A stretch of DNA of 64,000 bases from Neisseria mucosa (GTDB lineage Bacteria; Pseudomonadota; Gammaproteobacteria; Burkholderiales; Neisseriaceae): contig NZ_POWX01000014.1 of the NCBI RefSeq assembly GCF_003044445.1, forward strand, positions 13,005-77,004, written 5' to 3'. Below the pieces are notes generated by a model. It searched no databases. It saw only the letters and a program-made list of their open reading frames with translations, and was not told where the DNA came from. Below are positions 51,532 through 59,420 of the stretch, one piece after another. The translations under genes and the position numbers were made by a program. Position 1 is the stretch's first letter. The number at the start of each line of letters is the position of its first letter.

Positions 51532-54135
51532 TCAATCCAAAATCTTGCCGACGATTTCGCCCACGTCTTTCGACAAGCCTTCCTGCGCCCGAATGCGCTG
51601 CAATTCTTGTTTCACCAAGTTTTTACGGTGCGGCTCGAGCTTATTGCAGAGGTTGAACGCCTGCACCAAACGGGCGGCAACCTGCGGGTTGAAGCGGTCG
51701 ATTTCGATGACTTTGTCGGCGATGAAGCGGTAGCCGCTGCCGTCTTCTGCGTGGAAATGCGGGACGTTGCGGCTGAAGCTGCCGATGAGCGAACGGGCTT
51801 TGTTGGGGTTTTCGAGGCTGAATTTCGGATGCTGCAAGGCGGTTTGAACCTGTTGCAGGGTGTCGCTGCGGCGGCTTAAGCCGACGAGGGCGAAATATTT
51901 GTCCATCACCAGCGCGTCGTCTGAAAACTTGTCGGCAAACTGCGCCAGCAGGCGGTTGCGCGTATCGCTTTCGTTGCCGTTGACGGCAGACAGGATGCCC
52001 CATTCGTGGGTCATGTTTTGCGCCATTTCGCCGTATTTCTCGGCAACGGTTTCGATGTGCGCGGGGTCGGCGCGCAGGACAAAGGCGCGGCAGACGTTGC
52101 GCAGCGTGCGCCAGCCGGCGGTTTCGGGGCTGTATTCGTAGCTTTGGTTTTCCTGCTTCGCCGCCTGACGGTTCAATTCGTGCCATTTCGGCAGGAAGTG
52201 GACGGCAAGCGTATCCAACAAGGCTTCGCGCGCCTGATGGTAGCGCAGCGGGTCGATGTTTTCCGCGCCGTCCCACAGTTCGGCTTCGGACGGCACGCCC
52301 AAAAGCAGGGCTTTGAAGGCGTTGTCTAAGAGGTCGTCTGAAATGACTTTTTCGACGGCGGCAAGCAGTTTTTCATGTTTCGGTAACTCGACGCCGTCTG
52401 AAAGCGCGGCAAGGTTAGCGGCGACGGCGCGGCGGTAGAGCGTTTGGGCGGCTTCCCAGCGCGTGAAGGCGTCGCTGTCGTGGGCGAGCAGGAGCAGCAG
52501 GTCGTCGTCGCTGTACGGATAGTTCAGATGCACCGGCGCGCTGAACCCGCGCAGCAGCGAGGGAACGACGGCTTCGGTTACGCCTTCGAGCGGGAAGGTC
52601 TGTTCGGCTTCAGTCAGCAGCAACACGGCTTCGGTTGCGCGTTTGCCCTGATAATCAAATGCCACCGCTTCGCCGTTGCGGTTCAGCAGCCCGATTTTGA
52701 CGGGAATCATCATCGGCTGCTTGTCCGCCATATCGGGCGTAGGCGGCACGGTTTGTTTAATGGTTAACTCAAAAATATTGTTTTTCAGACGACCTTCCGC
52801 TTCCAAAACGGGCGTGCCCGCTTGGCTGTACCACAAGGCGAACTGGTCGAGATTGATGCCGTTCGCGTCCGCCATCGCCGCGCGGAAATCGTCGCAGGTC
52901 ACTGCCTGTCCGTCGTAGCGTTGGAAATAGAGCTTCATGCCTTTCTGAAAGCCCTCTTCACCGAGCAGGGTGTGATACATCCGCACCACTTCCGCGCCTT
53001 TTTCATAAACGGTCATGGTGTAGAAATTATTCATCTCCTCATAGCTGGCGGGGCGCACCGGATGGGCGGTCGGGCCTGCGTCTTCGGGGAACTGGTGCTG
53101 GCGCAGCAGGCGGATGTTTTCGATGCGGCGCACGGCGCGGCTGGCGCGGTCGCCGGAAAATTCTTGGTCGCGGAACACGGTCAGCCCTTCTTTCAGCGAA
53201 AGCTGGAACCAGTCGCGGCAGGTCACGCGGTTGCCCGTCCAGTTGTGGAAATACTCGTGTCCGACGACAGATTCGATGCCTTCGAAATCGGTATCGGTGG
53301 CGGTGCGGCTGTCGGCGAGGACGAACTTGGTGTTAAAGATGTTCAAACCCTTGTTTTCCATCGCGCCCATATTGAAATCGCCCACGGCGACGACCATGAA
53401 AATATCCAAGTCGTATTCCAAACCGAAGCGCGTTTCGTCCCACTTCATCGCGTTTTTCAACGATTCCACGGCAAAGCCGACCTTGGGCTTGTCCGCTTCG
53501 GTGGTGTAAAACTCGATTTTGACGTTCCTGCCGCTCATGGTGGTGAAACGGTCTTCCGTGACCGCCAAGTCGCCCGCGACCAAAGCAAACAGATAGCTCG
53601 GCTTGGCAAACGGGTCTTCCCATTTCACCCAATGGCGGTCGTCTAAAAACTCGCCGCCGTCGATTTTGTTGCCGTTGGAAAGCAAAACGGGATAGCGTTT
53701 TTTGTCCGCGACGATGGTGGTCGTGAACTTGGACATCACATCCGGACGGTCGATGTAAAACGTGATTTTGCGGAAGCCCTCCGGCTCGCACTGGGTAAAC
53801 AGATTGCCGCCGGAAGCATACAGCCCCATCAGCGATTTATTCTCCGCCGGCAGGATTTCGGTTTCCACTTCGACGGTGAAGCGTTCGGACGGCGCGCCCG
53901 CAATCGTCAGCGTCTCGCCTTCCAACACATAATCCGCCGCCGCCCCGTTGATTTTGACGGACAAGAGTTTCGCCGAACCGTCCAACACCAGCGGCTCCCC
54001 CACCCTCTGCGGCTCGACCGTCAAACGGGATTTCACGACGGTTTGCGGTTCGGCAATATCAAAATGCAGGTCGGTTTCGAGAATACGGTAGGCAGGCGTT
54101 TGGTAATCTTTCAGATAATGGACGGTTTTGCTCAT
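51532..54135 (-). CDS. pepN: Aminopeptidase N (M1 family)
   Basis: PepN is a cytoplasmic zinc aminopeptidase that completes protein breakdown. The substrate motif MGAMENKGLN is followed by the zinc site VVGHEYFHNWTGNRVTC and KEGLTVFRDQEF, the HExxH-x18-E pattern. The long helical C-terminal domain is present. The ATG at 54135 (MSKTVHYLKDYQTPAY) is preferred over one 13 codons earlier. Length is 867 residues, against 870 in E. coli. Several uptake sequences lie inside it, one near 52785. Confidence 0.96.
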   Translation of the reverse strand: MSKTVHYLKDYQTPAYRILETDLHFDIAEPQTVVKSRLTVEPQRVGEPLVLDGSAKLLSVKINGAAADYVLEGETLTIAGAPSERFTVEVETEILPAENKSLMGLYASGGNLFTQCEPEGFRKITFYIDRPDVMSKFTTTIVADKKRYPVLLSNGNKIDGGEFLDDRHWVKWEDPFAKPSYLFALVAGDLAVTEDRFTTMSGRNVKIEFYTTEADKPKVGFAVESLKNAMKWDETRFGLEYDLDIFMVVAVGDFNMGAMENKGLNIFNTKFVLADSRTATDTDFEGIESVVGHEYFHNWTGNRVTCRDWFQLSLKEGLTVFRDQEFSGDRASRAVRRIENIRLLRQHQFPEDAGPTAHPVRPASYEEMNNFYTMTVYEKGAEVVRMYHTLLGEEGFQKGMKLYFQRYDGQAVTCDDFRAAMADANGINLDQFALWYSQAGTPVLEAEGRLKNNIFELTIKQTVPPTPDMADKQPMMIPVKIGLLNRNGEAVAFDYQGKRATEAVLLLTEAEQTFPLEGVTEAVVPSLLRGFSAPVHLNYPYSDDDLLLLLAHDSDAFTRWEAAQTLYRRAVAANLAALSDGVELPKHEKLLAAVEKVISDDLLDNAFKALLLGVPSEAELWDGAENIDPLRYHQAREALLDTLAVHFLPKWHELNRQAAKQENQSYEYSPETAGWRTLRNVCRAFVLRADPAHIETVAEKYGEMAQNMTHEWGILSAVNGNESDTRNRLLAQFADKFSDDALVMDKYFALVGLSRRSDTLQQVQTALQHPKFSLENPNKARSLIGSFSRNVPHFHAEDGSGYRFIADKVIEIDRFNPQVAARLVQAFNLCNKLEPHRKNLVKQELQRIRAQEGLSKDVGEIVGKILD

Positions 54136-54225
54136 GGTTTTGCTTTCGGGTAAAAATTGGAATACAGACGGCAAGCATAACGTTTCAGACGACCTTAATT
54201 CAAGCCTTCTGTCGAATTTTTATCG

Positions 54226-54362
54226 TATAGTGGATTAAATTATAGTGGATTAAATTATAGTGGATTAAATTTAAATCAGGACAAGGCGACGAAGCCGCAG
54301 ACAGTACAAATAGTACGGCAAGGCGAGGCAACGCCGTACTGGTTTAAATTTAATCCACTATA
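54226..54362. repeat. Correia element with a triplicated left end
   Basis: The 15-base end TATAGTGGATTAAAT occurs three times in tandem, at 54226, 54241 and 54256. The third copy opens a normal 107-base Correia element (54256-54362). The other two lack any body. Confidence 0.9.
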
Positions 54363-54420
54363 GCTATATCGCAGGCTCAAATGAAACCTTCCGCATCTTG
54401 GTATTTGCAACCCACAACGA

Positions 54421-54461
54421 AAAGGTCGTCTGAAACCCAAATTGGTTTTCAGACGACCTTT
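54421..54461. terminator. Terminator of lctP
   Basis: AAAGGTCGTCTGAAA (54421-54435) pairs with TTTCAGACGACCTTT (54447-54461), 21 bases past the lctP stop, with T residues on both strands. Confidence 0.8.
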
Positions 54462-54481
54462 TTCATTTCAAACCGATAGGC

Positions 54482-56125
54482 TTATTTATTGAAGAAAATC
54501 AGCGTCCACGGCAAGACGTAGGCTTGCAGCAGGGTCAGCAGACCGACGAAGGTACAGAAAATCAAACTGTGTTTCACAGTGAAGCGGAACAGGTTGGATT
54601 CTTTACCTTCCAGACCGACTGCCGCGCAGGCGATGGCGATGGATTGCGGCGAAATCATTTTGCCGGTCACGCCCCCGGTGGTGTTGGCAGCAACGGTCAA
54701 CTCAGGCACGACGCCGATTTGATGCGCGGTGCTGGCTTGCAGCGAGCCGAAGAGCGCGTTGGCGGAAGTGTCCGAACCAGTCAGGAATACGCCCAGCCAG
54801 CCGAGGAACGGCGAGAAGAACGGGAATACGGTGCCAGTGGCGGCGAGGACGAGTGCCAATGTGGACGACAGACCTGAATAGTTTGCCACGAATGCGAAGC
54901 CGAGTACCAAGCCGATGGACAGGATGGACAGGCGCAGTTCTTTGAGCGTTTCAAAGAAGGTGCCGACAGCTTCGGAAGGTTTCATTTTCAGCAAAGCGGC
55001 GGAAACGATGGAAGCAAACAGAATTGCCGTGCCGACTGCGCCGAGGAGGTCGATTTTGAACACGGCAGCGTATGGTGTCGGTTCGCTGACGATGGGCGCG
55101 GCTTTTTGTACCAAGTTGTGCAGCATCGGCCAGTCGAATTTGATGGTGGCAACGCCCAAAGCCTCTTTAACGCCCTTAATCGTCCACACGCTGACGAAAA
55201 CGGTCAGGATGGCGAAAGGAGACCAGGCTTTGATGATTTGTCCGGCAGTGTATTCGCCCGCTTTGCGCTCGGACGGTTTTTTCATGCCGTTGAAGGTGAA
55301 GATTTCTTTAGGCTGCCATTTTTTCAGGAAGGCAGACAGACAGACCAAGCTGACCAGTGCGGAGGTAACGTCAGGCAACTCGGGGCCGATGAAGTTGGCG
55401 GTAATGAATTGGGTCACGGCGAAAGACACGCCCGCTACCAATACGGCAGGCCAAGTTTGGCGTATGCCGCGCATACCGTCCATCATGGCGACCAGCCAGA
55501 AAGGAACGATAATCGACAGGATCGGCAGTTGGCGGCCAGCGACCTGACCGATGTGGTAAGGGTCGAGGTTAGACACTTGACCGGCAACCAGGATTGGAAT
55601 ACCCATCGCGCCGAAAGCCACAGGCGCGGTATTGGCAATTAAACACAAACCGGCGGCGTAAAGCGGATTAAAGCCCAAGCCCACCAACAACGAGGCGGTA
55701 ATCGCCACCGGCGCGCCAAAGCCTGCCGCGCCTTCGAGGAATGCGCCGAAGGAGAAGCCGACCAGCAACATTTGCAGGCGTTGGTCTTCGGTAATCGAAA
55801 TCACGGAAGCGCGGATGATGTCGAACTGCCCTGTTTTCACGGTAATTTTATACAGGAACACGGCAGTAACGATAATCCATGCAATCGGCCACAAACCGTA
55901 AGCGAAGCCGTACAGCGCGGAAGAAACCGCCATGCCAGCAGGCATTCCGAAACCTAATACGGCAACGCCAAGCGCAATCAGAAGCGTATAAAGCCCCGCC
56001 TGATAGCCTTTAAGCTTCAGGACGGTCAGTGCGACAAAGAAAAAGATAATGGGCAGGAGGGCGACGGCTGCCGTCAAATATAGGCTGCCGCCCACTGCGG
56101 TATAGTTTTGAATCCAAGTTTCCAT
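54482..56125 (-). CDS. lctP: L-lactate permease
   Basis: LctP is a proton-linked L-lactate importer in the inner membrane. It has 547 residues and about 13 hydrophobic segments. Family segments include FGAFLEGAAGFGAPVAITASLLVGLGF, GWLGVFLTGSDTSANALFGSLQ and AANTTGGVTGKMISPQSIAIACAAVGL. The start at 56125 has GGAG upstream. The promoter's -35 element lies in the palindrome at 56164-56182, next to the divergent regulator gene. In pathogenic Neisseria this permease aids growth on host lactate; the same role is inferred here. Confidence 0.97.
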   Translation of the reverse strand: METWIQNYTAVGGSLYLTAAVALLPIIFFFVALTVLKLKGYQAGLYTLLIALGVAVLGFGMPAGMAVSSALYGFAYGLWPIAWIIVTAVFLYKITVKTGQFDIIRASVISITEDQRLQMLLVGFSFGAFLEGAAGFGAPVAITASLLVGLGFNPLYAAGLCLIANTAPVAFGAMGIPILVAGQVSNLDPYHIGQVAGRQLPILSIIVPFWLVAMMDGMRGIRQTWPAVLVAGVSFAVTQFITANFIGPELPDVTSALVSLVCLSAFLKKWQPKEIFTFNGMKKPSERKAGEYTAGQIIKAWSPFAILTVFVSVWTIKGVKEALGVATIKFDWPMLHNLVQKAAPIVSEPTPYAAVFKIDLLGAVGTAILFASIVSAALLKMKPSEAVGTFFETLKELRLSILSIGLVLGFAFVANYSGLSSTLALVLAATGTVFPFFSPFLGWLGVFLTGSDTSANALFGSLQASTAHQIGVVPELTVAANTTGGVTGKMISPQSIAIACAAVGLEGKESNLFRFTVKHSLIFCTFVGLLTLLQAYVLPWTLIFFNK

Positions 56126-56150
56126 TGGGAAAATCTCCGAATATTTTTCT

Positions 56151-56179
56151 AATATACTTTCCTAAATTGGTGAAACCAA
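56151..56179 (-). promoter_or_regulatory. lctP promoter
   Basis: On the minus strand, TTGGTT (56174-56179) and TATATT (56151-56156) are 17 bases apart. The -35 element sits within the AATTGGT palindrome, which suggests steric repression. Confidence 0.6.
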
Positions 56180-56182
56180 TTT
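56164..56182. promoter_or_regulatory. Probable GdhR operator at lctP
   Basis: AAATTGGTGAAACCAATTT is a perfect inverted repeat (8-base arms around GAA) of the kind bound by FadR-type regulators. It overlaps the lctP -35 box. Binding by the adjacent gdhR product is inferred. Confidence 0.72.
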
Positions 56183-56394
56183 TGAGAACGGGGGACACTT
56201 TACGAAACTTTAATATGGCAGTCAATTATTTTTTCAGACGACCTTGCTACATCGGCGCAAACTCGTTATTTAATTTTAAATAAAACAAATCATTATACGA
56301 AGTGTAAAAATGTAGCCTGATGTAATTTTGAAACACATTCGGTTAGAATCGTCCATATTGACGGGATACGGGGCGGTAATTAGAATACGGGCGA

Positions 56395-56412
56395 CATTGG
56401 TCATGCCAATTT
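56395..56412. promoter_or_regulatory. Second, imperfect GdhR-like site
   Basis: ATTGGTCATGCCAAT (56396-56410) resembles the palindrome at 56164-56182 with one mismatch between arms. It lies upstream of gdhR and could serve autoregulation. The lctP/gdhR gap holds no other feature I can support. Confidence 0.55.
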
Positions 56413-56507
56413 TGACGCAGGTTGCCATTTCAGACGACCTGCCACACCACATTATCGGATTTGAGTCTTCTCCATACAGAAAACATGAGGGAAATGAGGG
56501 AATTAAA

Positions 56508-57284
56508 ATGACAAAACTGGTTCGGCCACAAAAAATCAGCGACCAAATATTGTCGATATTAGAAGAGAGGATTGCGACGGGCGTTTACGAAGAAGGCGGC
56601 AAAATCCCGCCCGAACGCACGTTGGCAGAAGAATTCGGCGTATCGCGCCCCTCGGTCAGGGTCGCGCTGAACATCCTGATTGCGCGGCAGGTTTTGGAAG
56701 CGCGTCAGGGGGACGGCTATTACGTTTCCATCAAACCGCAACAAGATTTCCTCCAAAGCTGGCAAGAATTGCTTGGCAAACATACCAACTGGGAAACCGA
56801 CGTTTTCGATTTCAGCTGCCACATCGAAGGCTGCATGGCATCGCTGGCTGCCGAAAGGCGCACCGATGCCGATTTGAAACGGATTGATTTTTGGCGGCAA
56901 AAATTCGAATCCGCCTGCGAAAGCGGACATTTGGAACATCAAAGCGAAGCCGACGTAAGCTTTCACCAAACCATCGCCGACGCCGCACACAACATCCTCT
57001 TCAGCCACCTCTCCGGCGGCCTGCTCAAAATGCTCTACCGCCAGACGCGCAGCAGCATCATCTATTCCAACCAAACCGAAGACCCGCGCCCCAAGCTGAT
57101 TGCCCAACACCGCGCCATCTACGAAGCCATACTCGAACGCCGCCCTGCCGATGCCGCTGAAGCCGCCAAAATACATTTAAACTACGTCGCCAACAGCATC
57201 TTGCAAAACAGGGAATACAAAAGCCGCAACGAACACGCCGACACCTTGGCGCAGAACGACTTGAAGCGGGCGCAGGACTGGTAA
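56508..57284 (+). CDS. gdhR: GdhR-type FadR-family regulator
   Basis: This 258-residue GntR/FadR protein has an N-terminal winged helix (ERTLAEEFGVSRPSVRVALN, then LEARQGDGYYV) and a C-terminal FCD domain with metal/ligand-binding histidines (DVSFHQTIADAAHN, FSHLSGGLL). In gonococci, GdhR represses lctP and responds to cell metabolism, and here the gene diverges from lctP. The ATG at 56508 has GAGG upstream and starts MTKLVRPQKISDQIL; a longer frame from 56328 would run through the operator region. Confidence 0.88.
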   Translation: MTKLVRPQKISDQILSILEERIATGVYEEGGKIPPERTLAEEFGVSRPSVRVALNILIARQVLEARQGDGYYVSIKPQQDFLQSWQELLGKHTNWETDVFDFSCHIEGCMASLAAERRTDADLKRIDFWRQKFESACESGHLEHQSEADVSFHQTIADAAHNILFSHLSGGLLKMLYRQTRSSIIYSNQTEDPRPKLIAQHRAIYEAILERRPADAAEAAKIHLNYVANSILQNREYKSRNEHADTLAQNDLKRAQDW

Positions 57285-57315
57285 ACACTCAACACTTCTC
57301 GGATTTGAGCATGAA

Positions 57316-57472
57316 TATAGTGGATTAAATTTAAACCAATACAGCCTTGCCTCGCCTTAGCTCAAAGAGAACGATTCTCTAAGGTGCTGAAGCACCAAGT
57401 GAATCGGTTCCGTACTATCTGTACTGTCTGCGGCTTCGTCGCCTTGTCCTGATTTAAATTTAATCCACTATA
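57316..57472. repeat. Correia element, long form with internal IHF-type segment
   Basis: This 157-base element has the normal ends plus about 50 extra bases (57355-57410) that include GGTGCTGAAGCACC and AGAGAACGATTCTCT inverted repeats. The long form is known to carry an IHF-binding segment. The left end has two changes (CAATACAGCC). Confidence 0.92.
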
Positions 57473-57502
57473 ATGTGTTAAGCACAGACAAAAACGCCGG
57501 GC

Positions 57503-57536
57503 AAAAAAACGCCTCCTGCCGGGAGCTGGCGGAGGC
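57503..57536 (-). terminator. Terminator of the second siderophore locus
   Basis: On the minus strand, GCCTCCGCC and GGC-A-GGAGGC pair around AGCTCCC and are followed by GTTTTTTT. It is a classical intrinsic terminator without an uptake sequence, about 65 bases past the ABC gene. Confidence 0.82.
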
Positions 57537-57601
57537 TATCCAAGGAGTTTTAAAAAAGTAACCCTAAAGAACTATAAAACTAGTCAGAAAGAACTATATT
57601 A

Positions 57602-59341
57602 CTAATCTGAGCGGTTTGCAAGCTCGTTGAACGGTCTTAAATTAACTTTACGTCCGAACAAGGCTTGGATTTCGGGTTGGTGGCTGATGCCGATGACGAG
57701 TGTGTCGGGAAGGTTTTGCTTGAGAACTTGCATCAACGTTAATGCGGATTCGCCGTCGAGCTGGTTGGTGGCTTCGTCGAGGAACAGGATTTGCGGTTTG
57801 TGCAGCAGCGCGCGGGCGAGGCTGAGGCGTTGCTGTTCGCCGCCGGAGAGGATGCCGTGCCATTCGTATGGTTCGTCTAAATTATCTTTCAGAGTGCGCA
57901 GCCTCCCCGTGGGACTGCCTAGTCCGACTTGTTCCAAGGTCGTCTGAATGAGTCGGTCGTCTTGGCAGGCGGGGTGGGGATAGCTGACGGTGTGGCGCAG
58001 GGTGTCGGCGGGGAGGTAGGGGCGTTGGGGAAGAAAGAGGAGGCTGCCGTCAAGGGCGAAGCTGCCTTGGTAATACGGCCACAAGCCTGCGAGGGCGCGC
58101 AGCAGGGTGGATTTGCCGATGCCGCTTCTGCCTTCGAGCAATACCCATTCGGGAGCGTGGGCTTCGAGGTTGATGTCGGTAAGCAGGGGGCTGCCGGTTT
58201 GGGTGTGGACGGTGAGGTTTTGCAGAGCAAGGATGCCGCTTTGGCGGTGGTTGTTTAAAGTCGGGGTGGATGCGGACGTTGGGCGGGCGGCGCTTCTGCC
58301 TTCTTGTTCGACTTGTTCCAAGGCCGTCTGAAAACCGGAGAGGCGTTCGACGACTGCCGCCCATTCGATGAGGCGGCGGTAGGAGTCGGTAAACCAGCCG
58401 AAGCTGTCTTGAACGCGGGCAAACGATGTGCGGGTCTGCATCATGTCGCCGAAAGTCATGGTTTTGGCGAGGTACATGGGCAGGGTGGCGAGGATGGGGA
58501 TGAAGATGCTGATGCGCACATAGGTCGCCCAGAAGGTTTCTTGGCGGAATTCGCAGTTGGTGAGACGACGCCAGTTGTCGCGGATGCGGAGGTAACGCTG
58601 TTTCAGACGACCTGTTTCGGCTTCACTGCCGTTGTAGAAGGCGATTTGTTCGGCGTGGTCGCGCACGCGCAGGAGGGCGGCGCGGTAGTCGGCTTCGCGG
58701 TGCTGGCGGTCGATGTTGAGGTTTTTGAGTTTGCGGCCGACGAGGTGGGCAATCAGGGTGCTGATGACGGAATAAATCAGGGCAACCCAGACGAGGTAGC
58801 CGTGTATGGTGATGTCGCGCCCGCCGATGTTGAAGGTCTGTACGCCGGAGAGCGTCCACAATACGGCGACGAACGCGCTGAATTTAGCAATATTATTGAT
58901 GAAGGAGCGGAACAGTCCGATGCTTTTGTCGGCGAGGAGGTAGATGTCTTCGGCGATGCGCTGGTCGGGGTTGTCGGGTTCGCCGGTCAGGCGCAGGCGG
59001 TAGTGTCTGTGGCCTTCGAGCCAGTTTTGCTGGAATTGCTCGGTCAGGTGGGTGCGCCAGCGGAAGATGAGGCGTTTTTGCAGCCAGTCGCCGCAGACGA
59101 TGCAGCTGATAATCATCGCCATGTAGCCGAGGTATTCGACGATGAGCGCGGGCATGGACGCGCCGTCAAATGCGGCCAGTGCGTCGTAGAAACGTTTGTC
59201 CCACGCGGCGATCCAAACGCTGATGGTGATGGAACAAAGGGTGAAGCCGATGAGGACGGCGAGCATCAGCCATTGGATGCGTCCGTGCGCCCCCGTCCAA
59301 AAGGGACGGGCGAGTCGGGAGAATTTTTTGAGGATGTTCAT
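57602..59341 (-). CDS. SbmA/YddA-type ABC transporter (fused permease and ATPase)
   Basis: This 579-residue half-transporter has an N-terminal six-helix domain of the SbmA/BacA kind, with IQWLMLAVLIGFTLCSITIS, the conserved WRTHLTEQFQQNWL and NPDQRIAEDI. The C-terminal ATPase has Walker A LEGRSGIGKSTLLRALAGLW, signature LSGGEQQRLSLARALL and Walker B ILFLDEATNQLD. Relatives move peptides or peptide-like compounds across the inner membrane; direction varies. It lies 79 bases after a siderophore receptor on the same strand, so it may handle the siderophore. Both uptake dialects occur within the gene. Confidence 0.85.
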   Translation of the reverse strand: MNILKKFSRLARPFWTGAHGRIQWLMLAVLIGFTLCSITISVWIAAWDKRFYDALAAFDGASMPALIVEYLGYMAMIISCIVCGDWLQKRLIFRWRTHLTEQFQQNWLEGHRHYRLRLTGEPDNPDQRIAEDIYLLADKSIGLFRSFINNIAKFSAFVAVLWTLSGVQTFNIGGRDITIHGYLVWVALIYSVISTLIAHLVGRKLKNLNIDRQHREADYRAALLRVRDHAEQIAFYNGSEAETGRLKQRYLRIRDNWRRLTNCEFRQETFWATYVRISIFIPILATLPMYLAKTMTFGDMMQTRTSFARVQDSFGWFTDSYRRLIEWAAVVERLSGFQTALEQVEQEGRSAARPTSASTPTLNNHRQSGILALQNLTVHTQTGSPLLTDINLEAHAPEWVLLEGRSGIGKSTLLRALAGLWPYYQGSFALDGSLLFLPQRPYLPADTLRHTVSYPHPACQDDRLIQTTLEQVGLGSPTGRLRTLKDNLDEPYEWHGILSGGEQQRLSLARALLHKPQILFLDEATNQLDGESALTLMQVLKQNLPDTLVIGISHQPEIQALFGRKVNLRPFNELANRSD

Positions 59342-59366
59342 GGATGTGTGTTTGTATCGATAATGA

Positions 59367-59406
59367 AAGGCCGTCTGAAATCGGGATTGTACTTTCAGAC
59401 GGTCTT
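59367..59406. repeat. AG-DUS-type hairpin inside the siderophore operon
   Basis: AAGGCCGTCTGAAA (59367-59380) faces TTTCAGACGGTCTT (59393-59406). The dialect is AGGCCGTCTGAA, unlike most of the window. It fills the gap between the receptor and ABC genes and could attenuate expression of the ABC gene. Confidence 0.7.
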
Positions 59407-59420
59407 ATTTCATACGGCGG

